Source of the DNA: Pseudomonas sp. GR 6-02
Lineage (GTDB): Bacteria > Pseudomonadota > Gammaproteobacteria > Pseudomonadales > Pseudomonadaceae
NCBI RefSeq assembly: GCF_001655615.1
Contig: NZ_CP011567.1
Span: 3,977,001-4,041,000, forward strand
Direction of reading: 5' to 3'
DNA length: 64,000 nucleotides
The notes beneath the pieces were generated by a model that saw only the letters and a list, made by a program, of their open reading frames with translations, was not told the DNA's origin and searched no databases. Within the stretch, counting starts at the first letter, position 1; each line of letters opens with the position of its first letter. This document shows positions 34,671-42,883 of the stretch, piece after piece. The translations under genes were made by a program, and so were the position numbers.

Positions 34671-36710
34671 ATGACGTCCTTGGTCTCATCGATCATCGAG
34701 TTACTCACGGCGCACCCGCATATCGTGTATCTGGCCGTGTTTCTCTTGGCACTTTCCGAGTCAATCCCGATCATCGGTGTCGTCGTTCCCGGCACCGCCG
34801 TGATTCTTGCGCTCAGCACCCTGGTGCCGAGCGGCGTGTTATTGCTCTGGCCGTTGCTGATCGCCGCCACGTCAGGCGCCATTGCGGGGGATGGTCTTTC
34901 GTTCTGGCTCGGGCACCGATACCGCCGCGAGATTCTTGGCCTCTGGCCACTGAACCGGCATCCTGAGCTGATTCAGCGCAGCGAAGCCTTTTTCAACCGT
35001 CATCGCGATAAAAGTATCTTTTTCGCGCGCTTCACACCGGGCGTCCGCGCCTTCGTTCCGCTCCTCGCCGGCACGCTGGGAATGGCGGTCAGTCGGTTCT
35101 ATGCCGTCAATGTCGTGTCGGCGCTCGCCTGGGCTCCGTCGCATATCCTGCCCGGCGTGCTCGTCGGCGCGACGTTCAGCATTCTCGGTGCAGCTGCAAA
35201 GCCGCTCGCGATCCTGCTGACCGTTCTAGTCGCGGTGGGCTGGGTGGTCCTGCATATCGTGCGCTGGGCGCTGCATCGCGGCATCCCCTACTTCATCGTC
35301 GCAGTGCAGCGGTTGCGGGGCTGGACCGGCGCCCACGACACCTGGCTGAGCCGCAGCTTCACTCACTTCCTCGATCCTTCACGGCCCGAAGCACGGGCTC
35401 TCGCACTGTCGACGGTCCTGCTCGTCGGTGCCGCGTGGCTTTTCTTCGGTGTCCTTGAGGACATCATCAACGGCGACCCGTTGCTGCTTGCAGATAGCGC
35501 GATATACCGCGCGCTCCAGGATCTTCGCACTGCACCGGGCGATGCGGTGATGATCGCCATCACGGAACTCGGCGACACCAAGGTCGTGCTGGCGGTCACG
35601 ATTGTTGTCTTGCTGTGGCTCATGTGGAAACGCGCCTGGCGTACGGCTGCCTATTGGCTGATTGCAATCGCCGGCGCTTCGGGGCTCACCATAGTCATCA
35701 AGGTAGCGCTGTATCGAGCTCTCCCTGCGGAACCTCTCTATTCCGGGTGGAGTGCCTTTTCCTTCCCCAGCGGCCACAGCACGATCAATGTCGTGCTATA
35801 CGGTTTTCTCGCCTTCCTTATCGCGCGTGATACCCGCCCGGCACGGCGCCTCGTGGTCGCTCCTGGTGCAGCCACCCTGATATTTCTGATTGCATTCTCG
35901 CACCTCTACCTCGGGGCACATTGGCTTTCCGACGTGCTCGGGGGGCTGGCATTCGGATCCGCTTGGCTGGCGCTACTCAGCCTCTTCTACCTGCGGCGGC
36001 AGGCCGAGCACATTGGCTCAGCGGGGCTGCTCGCCCTCGGATGTGTGACACTTCTGCTCGCCGGCGGCTTCAATATCTATCGTAACCATACGACGGACAG
36101 CAGTCGTTATGCCGTCAAGGTGGGAACGTTGACCTTAGCTGCCACCGATTGGTGGACGTCGGATTGGCAGCAACTGCCGGTGCGGCGTATCGACCTCACT
36201 GGCGAGACGAATGAGCCACTGACGTTTCAGTGGGCCGGTGGTCTGCCGGAGTTGCAAGATGTCCTGCAGCGCAACGGATGGCGCACCTCAGCGGCATGGA
36301 CACTGTTGAATTCCCTGAACTGGTTTACCGTCCAGGCTGACCCTGCCGATCTTCCGGTCATCCCTCTTTTCGCCAGTGGTCGCCTTCCCAGTCTGACGCT
36401 CATTCGAACGTATAACGATGATGGATCTGCCGGTTCGCGCCTGGTGCTTCGATTGTGGATCGTCGATATCGAGCTCACAAACGGGCGAACTATGCCGCTG
36501 TGGATTGGCTCGGTTGTCGAGGAGCGTTTCTATCATCCCCTGGCCCTCGTCACGTTAACGTCAACACAACCCGATGCGAATACACCGCGCAGAATGCTAG
36601 CGGCCGTTCTAGACGATGGGCGGCTCGTTTCCCGGACCGAAGGAATGGCGGATGCGTATTGGGATGGGCAGGTCCTGTTAGCTCGCACGGTGAAAAACAA
36701 AAATGAATGA
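34671..36710 (+). CDS. DedA (VTT) - PAP2 phosphatase - LssY_C fusion membrane protein
   Basis: The 679-residue protein joins three domains. Residues about 1-200 are a DedA/VTT-type membrane domain (VFLLALSESIPIIGVVVPGT, FFARFTPGVRAFVPLLAG). Residues about 240-450 are a PAP2 acid phosphatase with the three motifs KVALYRALP, SFPSGHSTIN and SHLYLGAHWLSDVLGG. Residues about 470-679 match the LssY C-terminal domain (GGLPELQDVLQRNGWRTS; VDIELTNGRTMPLWIG). Such proteins probably move and dephosphorylate lipid carriers such as undecaprenyl pyrophosphate. I place the start at the ATG at 34671, where the first helix begins; the ribosome site is weak. Confidence 0.88.
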   Translation: MTSLVSSIIELLTAHPHIVYLAVFLLALSESIPIIGVVVPGTAVILALSTLVPSGVLLLWPLLIAATSGAIAGDGLSFWLGHRYRREILGLWPLNRHPELIQRSEAFFNRHRDKSIFFARFTPGVRAFVPLLAGTLGMAVSRFYAVNVVSALAWAPSHILPGVLVGATFSILGAAAKPLAILLTVLVAVGWVVLHIVRWALHRGIPYFIVAVQRLRGWTGAHDTWLSRSFTHFLDPSRPEARALALSTVLLVGAAWLFFGVLEDIINGDPLLLADSAIYRALQDLRTAPGDAVMIAITELGDTKVVLAVTIVVLLWLMWKRAWRTAAYWLIAIAGASGLTIVIKVALYRALPAEPLYSGWSAFSFPSGHSTINVVLYGFLAFLIARDTRPARRLVVAPGAATLIFLIAFSHLYLGAHWLSDVLGGLAFGSAWLALLSLFYLRRQAEHIGSAGLLALGCVTLLLAGGFNIYRNHTTDSSRYAVKVGTLTLAATDWWTSDWQQLPVRRIDLTGETNEPLTFQWAGGLPELQDVLQRNGWRTSAAWTLLNSLNWFTVQADPADLPVIPLFASGRLPSLTLIRTYNDDGSAGSRLVLRLWIVDIELTNGRTMPLWIGSVVEERFYHPLALVTLTSTQPDANTPRRMLAAVLDDGRLVSRTEGMADAYWDGQVLLARTVKNKNE

Positions 36711-36777
36711 CCGTTCAGGGTCGTTTGCCGCCCTACTTCTGAAGGAGCGCTTCCCCATGGCCTGAATCAGGAATAAA

Positions 36778-36812
36778 GTAGCAAGACCTACATAAATCGT
36801 AGAAAACGCTAC
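36778..36812 (+). promoter_or_regulatory. Tandem palindromes ending at the chrB start: candidate ChrB operator
   Basis: Two 14-base units, GTAGCAAGACCTAC (36778-36791) and GTAGAAAACGCTAC (36799-36812), have the same GTAG-N6-CTAC symmetry and are 21 bases apart. The second ends exactly at the ATG of chrB at 36813, leaving no Shine-Dalgarno. This suggests an autoregulatory operator and perhaps a leaderless message. Confidence 0.5.
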
Positions 36813-37757
36813 ATGAAAAATTGGCTAGCTTTGATATTAGGTCTGCCGACCGCCAATGCCACCGAACGCATGCGTGCCTGGCGCGCACTAAAAGCCTCCG
36901 GAGCGGCGGTCTTACGCGATGGCGCCTACCTTTTACCGGATACCGCTGCCTGTCGAGAAGCGCTAACGTCTGTCGAGCGCGACATCCTGGCCATCAATGG
37001 CACCGCCTACGTCCTGCCTGTCGTTGATCCTGACGGTGAACGCTTTATTGAGCTGTTCGACCGTAGCGATGATTACGGCAAGCTAGGCGCCGAGATCGAA
37101 GCATGCCGGGCACAGCTCAATGCCGAGAATGCGCTGGTCACCACCAAGCAAATTCGCAAACTGCGTAAAGCCTACGATCAGCTGACCAGCATCGATTACT
37201 TTTCAGGCAAGCCGAAGCAGCAGGTCGACTTGGCGTTGCAGGAGCTTGAGACAGCGGTCAGCAGAGCGCTGTCTGCGGATGAGCCGCATAGCCGCGACCA
37301 GCCAATCACGGCACTGAGCCTTGGCGATTATCAATGTCGTGTCTGGGCAACGCGTAAACGCCCATGGATCGACCGCCTGGCTTGCGCCTGGTTGATTCGA
37401 CGCTTCATTGATCCGCAGGCTCAGATCCTTTGGCTGAACACTCCACAGGAGTGCCCAGCCGATGCATTGGGTTTCGACTTCGATGACGCAACTTTCAGTC
37501 ATGTCGGCAATCGCGTGACCTTTGAAACCCTGCAAGCCAGCTTTGAACTTCAAGAGCCGGGCCTGAGCCGCATCGCTGCACTGGTGCATTACCTCGATAT
37601 CGGTGGCATTCAGCCGGTGGAGGCTGCCGGCATCGAACGGGTGCTGGCAGGGCTACGCGAAACCATTGCCCATGACGACCACTTGTTGGCTGCTGCCAGC
37701 GCCATCTTTGACGGCCTGCTCGCCGAGTTCGTGAAAGAGGAACATCCCAATGATTAA
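36813..37757 (+). CDS. chrB: Chromate resistance protein ChrB
   Basis: ChrB is the chromate-responsive regulator of chr operons. The 314-residue protein has the N-terminal family signature WLALILGLPTANATERMRAW and a C-terminal ChrB domain (residues about 180-305) beginning WATRKRPWIDRLACAWLIRR and containing FDFDDATFSHVGNRVTFETL and HYLDIGG. It overlaps chrA by eight bases, so they are co-translated. The start is placed at 36813 because homologues begin with this sequence, although no ribosome site is present. The tandem palindromes just upstream are probably its operator. Confidence 0.92.
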   Translation: MKNWLALILGLPTANATERMRAWRALKASGAAVLRDGAYLLPDTAACREALTSVERDILAINGTAYVLPVVDPDGERFIELFDRSDDYGKLGAEIEACRAQLNAENALVTTKQIRKLRKAYDQLTSIDYFSGKPKQQVDLALQELETAVSRALSADEPHSRDQPITALSLGDYQCRVWATRKRPWIDRLACAWLIRRFIDPQAQILWLNTPQECPADALGFDFDDATFSHVGNRVTFETLQASFELQEPGLSRIAALVHYLDIGGIQPVEAAGIERVLAGLRETIAHDDHLLAAASAIFDGLLAEFVKEEHPND

Positions 37758-39108
37758 GGCGTCCCCATCAGCTGTTGAAGAGGATCTGTCGAGGCCTGAA
37801 CCGATCAGTTTGCGTGAGGCGTTCTGGTTCTGGCTGAAGTTGGGATTCATTAGCTTTGGCGGGCCCGCAGGACAGATCTCGATCATGCACCAGGAGTTGG
37901 TAGAGCGGCGGCGTTGGATTTCCGAGCGGCGGTTTCTGCATGCCCTCAACTATTGCATGCTGTTGCCAGGGCCGGAGGCTCAGCAGCTAGCAACCTATAT
38001 CGGTTGGTTGATGCATCGAACCTGGGGTGGGGTGATCGCCGGGGGGCTGTTTGTGTTGCCCTCACTGTTTATCCTGATCGCGCTGTCCTGGATGTATATC
38101 GCCTTCGGCGAAGTCCCGGTGGTGGCCGGGCTTTTCTATGGCATCAAGCCCGCCGTGACGGCCATCGTCGTGCAGGCGGCCCATCGAATCGGCTCGCGCG
38201 CGCTGAAAAACAACTGGCTGTGGGCTATGGCGGCGGCGTCATTTACCGCGATCTTCGCGTTCAATGTGCCGTTCCCGCTGATCGTGCTAGGAGCCGCGTT
38301 AATCGGTTATGCCGGAGGCCGCCTGGCGCCCGAGAAATTCAGGACCGGGGGCCATAGCACCGCCAAAAAGTCCTTCGGCCCAGCATTGATCGATGACGAC
38401 ACCCCGTCCCCTGAGCATGCCCGGTTCAGCTGGTTGAAACTGGCGCTGCTGGCACTCATCGGCGCAGCGTTGTGGGCGTTGCCGATGGGGGTCTTGACCG
38501 TACTCTTTGGCTGGGACGGCACCTTGACTCAGATGGGCTGGTTCTTTACCAAGGCCGCATTGCTGACCTTTGGCGGCGCCTATGCGGTGCTTCCCTACGT
38601 CTACCAAGGCGCGGTCGGTCATTATGGCTGGCTGACACCGACACAAATGATCGACGGATTGGCGCTGGGGGAAACCACACCGGGGCCGCTGATCATGGTG
38701 GTGGCTTTCGTCGGCTTTGTCGGCGCCTATGTCTCGCAGGTGTTCGGCGCCGATCAGGTGTTTCTGGCCGGAGCCGTCGCGGCCACGCTGGTGACCTGGT
38801 TCACCTTCCTGCCTTCGTTCCTGTTCATCCTCGCAGGTGGCCCGCTGGTGGAGTCGACTCACAATGAACTCAAGTTCACCGCACCGCTTACGGGGATCAC
38901 TGCCGCTGTGGTTGGGGTGATTCTCAATCTGGCGTGTTTCTTCGGCTATCACGTTCTTTGGCCCAAAGGGTTCAGCGGCAACCTGGACTGGCCTTCCGCG
39001 CTGATCGCGATTGCAGCGGCGATTGCCTTGTTCCGCTTCAAGCGCGGCGTGATTCAAGTATTGATGGCCTGCGCACTCGTTGGTTTGACTGTGCACTTAC
39101 TGCGCTAG
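37750..39108 (+). CDS. chrA: Chromate efflux transporter ChrA
   Basis: ChrA (CHR superfamily, long chain form) exports chromate from the cytoplasm using the proton motive force. The 452-residue protein has two homologous halves with the family motifs FGGPAGQISIMHQELVERRR and LNYCMLLPGPEAQQLATYIG in the first, and LTFGGAYAVLPYVYQGAVG and GLALGETTPGPLIMVVAFVG in the second. About 10-12 membrane helices are expected. The start overlaps the end of chrB. Sulfate can compete with chromate in this family. Confidence 0.95.
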   Translation: MIKASPSAVEEDLSRPEPISLREAFWFWLKLGFISFGGPAGQISIMHQELVERRRWISERRFLHALNYCMLLPGPEAQQLATYIGWLMHRTWGGVIAGGLFVLPSLFILIALSWMYIAFGEVPVVAGLFYGIKPAVTAIVVQAAHRIGSRALKNNWLWAMAAASFTAIFAFNVPFPLIVLGAALIGYAGGRLAPEKFRTGGHSTAKKSFGPALIDDDTPSPEHARFSWLKLALLALIGAALWALPMGVLTVLFGWDGTLTQMGWFFTKAALLTFGGAYAVLPYVYQGAVGHYGWLTPTQMIDGLALGETTPGPLIMVVAFVGFVGAYVSQVFGADQVFLAGAVAATLVTWFTFLPSFLFILAGGPLVESTHNELKFTAPLTGITAAVVGVILNLACFFGYHVLWPKGFSGNLDWPSALIAIAAAIALFRFKRGVIQVLMACALVGLTVHLLR

Positions 39109-39190
39109 AGCGCGCAATGATCAACTATTTTCTGGCGGGCACCGGGCCTGCCAGATTACCCAGCCTACTGAGTTAGGCAGGAGGTGTTCC

Positions 39191-39643
39191 ATGAGGTGGA
39201 TTACCCGTGAACGACCCAAAATTGATCGCATTGCCTGTCCCTGGCTGATCACCCGTTTTATCGACCCTGAGGCCGAGTTCTTGTACGTGCCCAGCAGACA
39301 GGTTTTGCCGGTAGCCGCAGAGAAAGACGCAACGCCTTATGACATTCCGGGTGTTGAGCTTACACACGAAGGAGAGCTGTGCAGCTTTGATGCGTTTCTG
39401 AAGAAGTACCACCTCAGTGATCCTGCCTTGCAGCAGTTGGCCAAAATCGTGCGCGGAGCAGATACCTCCCGCCTGGATCTGACACCGCAATCGGCTGGGC
39501 TCTATGCGATTTCGCTGGGACTATCGCATAGTTATGCCGATGACCACGAAATGCTGGCACATGGTTTGATTCTGTATGACGCCCTATATGCCTGGTGCAA
39601 GGAATGTCAGGGCGAGTCGCATAATTGGCCTCCTCAGATGTGA
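39191..39643 (+). CDS. Stand-alone ChrB C-terminal domain protein
   Basis: The 150-residue protein matches the C-terminal half of ChrB: WITRERPKIDRIACPWLITR parallels WATRKRPWIDRLACAWLIRR in the full-length protein. It lies 82 bases after chrA with GGAGG before its ATG and belongs to the same operon. In other chr operons such small proteins accompany chrA and contribute to resistance or sensing, but the mechanism is unknown. The Cys of IACPW and the later His-Glu-rich motifs may bind metal or oxyanion. Confidence 0.85.
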   Translation: MRWITRERPKIDRIACPWLITRFIDPEAEFLYVPSRQVLPVAAEKDATPYDIPGVELTHEGELCSFDAFLKKYHLSDPALQQLAKIVRGADTSRLDLTPQSAGLYAISLGLSHSYADDHEMLAHGLILYDALYAWCKECQGESHNWPPQM

Positions 39644-39774
39644 GAGGCGTCTACACGGCGGTCCAGCCCGGAACTGGGCTCATGATCAGTGAAACACTGC
39701 ATATTCTGATCTGCGCATTGCTGAGACTTGGGCGAGGCGGTTGAACCCGCCTTGTCCGAGCAGAAGAAGACCTC

Positions 39775-40815
39775 ATGAACATACGAGACAATCGACGTTT
39801 CACTCTGCCAGTCTTCGCGATCCTGCTGACTGCGCTAGCCGTCATGGACTTCGCAAGCCTTCGCTACTGTCAGGCCGCCGACGAGTTGCCGGCTAACGAC
39901 CTGCCTCTGAAGCACGTCGCCGACATTCCATTGCCCGGTGGCGCCACTCGGCTCGACTACGAGAGCTACGATCCAGAGCGCAACCTGATGTTCATCGCTC
40001 ATCTTGGTGACGGTGAAGTTATCGCCTTTGACATGCGCGAGTCCCGCGTTGTCGGGCGCATTGCGAACGTCTCGTCGGTACACGGCGTGCTCGTTATTCC
40101 TGAGTTGTCACGCGTCTACGCTTCGGCGACGGGTACGAACGAAATCGTTGCGATAGACGAAGCGACCCTGGCAATTGTCAGTCGCATACCGGGCGGCATC
40201 TATCCAGACGGCATGGCTTATGTGCCTGACCTTCACAAGCTTTACGTATCGAACGAAAACGGCGAGACCGAAACGGTGATCGACGTGGACACGAACACTC
40301 GTGTTGCGACAATTCCACTGGGAGGTGAAGTCGGCAATACACAATATGACCCCATATCACGACACGTCTTCGTCAATATCCAGACTCGTCGGCAACTTAT
40401 CGAAATCGATCCCGTGACCGACCACATCGTGGCGCGCATTGATCTGCCGGGGGCACGTGGCAACCATGGCCTGTTGATCAATCCGCGTGACCGGCTTGCC
40501 TTTATCGCGTGCGAAGGTAATGACAAGCTCCTCGTACTGGACATGCACACCATGCGGGTTATCCAGGCGTTCGATACTGGGGGAGCCCCCGATGTGCTTG
40601 CGTTCGATCCAGTGCTGAACACACTTTATGTCGCTGGAGAGGCTGGCATTGTGTCGATGTTCCACGTCAAGGGGGCAGTGGTCACGAAAATCGGCAATGG
40701 CAGCGTAGGCCCGCGTGCGCATGTCGTTGCCGTGGATGCCGCGACACACCGCTCGTATTTTCCACTCAAGGATATCGACGGGCACCCGGTACTACGGATT
40801 ATGGAGCCCCGTTAG
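39775..40815 (+). CDS. Exported YncE-like beta-propeller protein
   Basis: The 346-residue protein has an N-terminal signal (LPVFAILLTALAVMDFASL with possible cleavage after YCQA) and about seven 40-residue repeats of the YncE/YVTN propeller type, such as VYASATGTNEIVAIDEATLA and LYVSNENGETETVIDVDTNT. Periplasmic location is expected. The family has no settled function; DNA or ligand binding was proposed for E. coli YncE. It follows the chr genes by 130 bases and is a separate transcription unit or a weakly linked fourth gene. Confidence 0.85.
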   Translation: MNIRDNRRFTLPVFAILLTALAVMDFASLRYCQAADELPANDLPLKHVADIPLPGGATRLDYESYDPERNLMFIAHLGDGEVIAFDMRESRVVGRIANVSSVHGVLVIPELSRVYASATGTNEIVAIDEATLAIVSRIPGGIYPDGMAYVPDLHKLYVSNENGETETVIDVDTNTRVATIPLGGEVGNTQYDPISRHVFVNIQTRRQLIEIDPVTDHIVARIDLPGARGNHGLLINPRDRLAFIACEGNDKLLVLDMHTMRVIQAFDTGGAPDVLAFDPVLNTLYVAGEAGIVSMFHVKGAVVTKIGNGSVGPRAHVVAVDAATHRSYFPLKDIDGHPVLRIMEPR

Positions 40816-40864
40816 CGGATTGAATCGACTCTAGTTCCGACCGTGCTGGATGTCTGACCTGAAC

Positions 40865-41209
40865 TTACTCCTGCCTGACAATATCGACCGAGATCTCCAC
40901 CGCAGCGATCGTGCCCCGGTTCTCAAGCCAGTGCGTGGTGTTCCTGTCCTCGGGCCAACCCACGCCCGGCCCATAGTCCGTGGCGACGCCATTTCGATGG
41001 TCGGTGATGGTTCCTTGCAGTATGTAAACGGTGCCGGGTCTGTCTTTATGGTTGTGAACCGGCCCAAAGACGCCTCCAGGCTCGATGGTCACCATGCGCA
41101 TTCTAAGTTGGCGCCCTGCCATGCCTTCGATCTCGGGGCCAAGGTCAACCGTTGCCAGTAACTTCACCGTAACACCTTGCGTTTCGGGTGCCGCCTGTTC
41201 GTTGCTCAT
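40865..41209 (-). CDS. Cupin-domain protein
   Basis: The 114-residue protein has a conserved cupin barrel: GGVFGPVHNHKDRPGTVYIL is motif 1 (metal-binding His, His and Glu or Asp) and RNTTHWLENRG is motif 2 (His). I choose the ATG at 41209 (MSNEQAAPETQ), eight bases after AGGAGAG. The protein may bind metal and act as a small dioxygenase, isomerase or binding protein; no substrate can be named. It is convergent with the propeller gene. Confidence 0.87.
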   Translation of the reverse strand: MSNEQAAPETQGVTVKLLATVDLGPEIEGMAGRQLRMRMVTIEPGGVFGPVHNHKDRPGTVYILQGTITDHRNGVATDYGPGVGWPEDRNTTHWLENRGTIAAVEISVDIVRQE

Positions 41210-41452
41210 TGTGCTCTCCTCTCTGTACATACAGGGCCTGACTAGAAGTAAAGCCCCTGAGGACCGACAGAGGTGTAAATCCGCCCAGCGACGGTCGCCC
41301 ATCCGGTCAAATGTCGCCGATGGTCGTTACATTTCGCTTGTCACCGACGTTTGGCTAAGCTGAATAAATCGGGGGTGAACTGATACCGGAGTGATGGCGG
41401 CCATCAGCGGATCTGGATTGGCATCAAGACGGTACTCCCGAAGGAGACGACT

Positions 41453-41743
41453 ATGTATGCAGTTATAAGAACCTACCTGGGTGCTGGCGCAAAGGAGCTT
41501 TTCGAGTTTCTGGAAAAGCGCAATGCCGATGTCGAAGCGGCCCTACGGACAGTGCCTGGCATCGAAAGCTACACACTGCTCAACACGGGTGATGGCGGCA
41601 CGGCAGTGACGGTTTGCAAAGACAAGACCGGCACCGATGCAAGCTTGAAAGTGGCGCGCGACTGGATTCAGAAAAATGCTTCGCATATTCAAGTGAAACC
41701 GCCGATCGTGACGGAAGGTCCGGTGATTGTGCAGATAAAATAG
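41453..41743 (+). CDS. Small ferredoxin-fold-like hypothetical protein
   Basis: The 96-residue soluble protein resembles the small ABM/dabb-like stress proteins that dimerise as ferredoxin-like barrels (MYAVIRTYLGAGAKELFEFL, then GIESYTLLNTGDGGTAVTVC, then SHIQVKPPIVTEGPVIVQIK). AAGGAG precedes the ATG. No substrate or pathway is visible. Neighbours are unrelated single genes. Confidence 0.75.
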   Translation: MYAVIRTYLGAGAKELFEFLEKRNADVEAALRTVPGIESYTLLNTGDGGTAVTVCKDKTGTDASLKVARDWIQKNASHIQVKPPIVTEGPVIVQIK

Positions 41744-41875
41744 ATTCAACCGGTCGATGCAACACACTAGACACTGTGCAAACAGGCGGCGTGTTGCATC
41801 GACGGAAAACACCACTCTCAACGCCACAACAACCCCATGGGCAAACCCGATCATAGCGCTCTATGATTGAACCCC

Positions 41876-42277
41876 ATGACGACCTCTCTTCCGATCCGCC
41901 AACCCTGCCCTCCCGGTGCTTGCATCTGCGAACGTGAGCAGCTGTTGGAAACCCCCGGCACGGACCTGCGCATCCTGAGCCTGACCCAGTCGGAAGAGAA
42001 ACGCCTGATCGAACGCCTGGAAAACCTCCAGAGCCTGAGCGACCTGGAGCGTCTGCAACGGCGAATGTATGAGCAATTGGGTCTGCGCGTGGAGATCGCT
42101 CCGGGCTTCAATGAAGTGCGCACCATGCGCGGTATCAATATCACCTTGGGCGAACTGCCGGGCCTGTGCCGCAAAACCCGTCAGTCGATCCCGGCGGCCA
42201 TTCGCCGAGGGCTGGAGAAGCATCCGGAAGTTGCCTACGAGCTGCTCAATGCCAACGACTTGTTGCGTGATGCCTGA
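41876..42277 (+). CDS. Conserved hypothetical protein with N-terminal Cys motif
   Basis: The 133-residue protein starts with a Cys-rich motif (CPPGACICERE) and then has a predicted helical middle (LERLENLQSLSDLERLQRRM) and a C-terminal helical part (RKTRQSIPAAIRRGLEKHPE). The Cys cluster could bind metal. The family is not recognised with confidence. The ATG at 41876 is chosen; a TTG nine bases upstream is the alternative, and no strong ribosome site is present. Confidence 0.65.
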   Translation: MTTSLPIRQPCPPGACICEREQLLETPGTDLRILSLTQSEEKRLIERLENLQSLSDLERLQRRMYEQLGLRVEIAPGFNEVRTMRGINITLGELPGLCRKTRQSIPAAIRRGLEKHPEVAYELLNANDLLRDA

Positions 42278-42489
42278 TGGCTTGCACCGTTATCCCGATA
42301 CGTTCGTTCGAATGCCCTGAAACAGGATCAGCGGTCGTACGCACGACACGGTCCGCTGCTATGCCTTCTCATGGGAGAACAGGTTTCAGGCCAGCCAGGA
42401 CGTCGCTGGAAACTCAGGCGTGACCGTGGCCCCGGCGCCAGCCAGGAACGCGAAGATCAAAGGTGCCAGTCCATAGCAGGAGGTGGCAG

Positions 42490-42771
42490 ATGTTATTCAT
42501 GGTCCGTTGGTCCATCAGTCCGCAGCAACGTAACAGCGCGATCGAACGTTTTCTCAAGACCGGTGGCGCCCCACCCGCAGGCGTCAAAATGCTGGGGCGC
42601 TGGCATGCCGTCGGCGGCTCCAGCGGCGTGGGCATTGCCGAGGCCAGTGATCCAGTGGCGATTCAGAAGTGGGTGCTGGAATGGAGCGACCTCATGAACA
42701 TGGAAGTCCACGCCGCATTGACCGATGAACAGGTGGCGCCGCTGCTCGCTGCCGCAGTGGGCAAGCAATAG
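42490..42771 (+). CDS. DUF3303 domain protein
   Basis: The 93-residue protein shows the DUF3303 pattern: MLFMVRWSISPQQRNSAIER, GRWHAVGGSSGVGIAEASD and LMNMEVHAALTDEQVAPLL. The fold is probably ferredoxin-like; the role is unknown. AGGAGGTGG just upstream is a strong ribosome site. A large palindrome follows, shared with the convergent ligD gene. Confidence 0.85.
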   Translation: MLFMVRWSISPQQRNSAIERFLKTGGAPPAGVKMLGRWHAVGGSSGVGIAEASDPVAIQKWVLEWSDLMNMEVHAALTDEQVAPLLAAAVGKQ

Positions 42772-42817
42772 TTGTCGAGGCGGCGGGTGCCCCCTCGCCG
42801 CCCAATGCAAGCTTTTC

Positions 42818-42883
42818 GTAGGAGCCAGGCTTGCCGGCGAAGGCGCTCTTAAGGACGCCTTCGCCGGCAAGCCTGGCTCCTAC
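42818..42883. repeat. Large palindrome (REP-like) between convergent genes
   Basis: Arms of 28 bases at 42818-42845 and 42856-42883 are perfect reverse complements with a 10-base loop; the arm starts GTAGGAGCCAGGCTTGCCGG. This resembles the repeated extragenic palindromes of Pseudomonas that read GTAGGAGC(G)AGCTTGC. The ligD stop codon lies inside the right arm. It may act as a two-way terminator. Confidence 0.75.
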
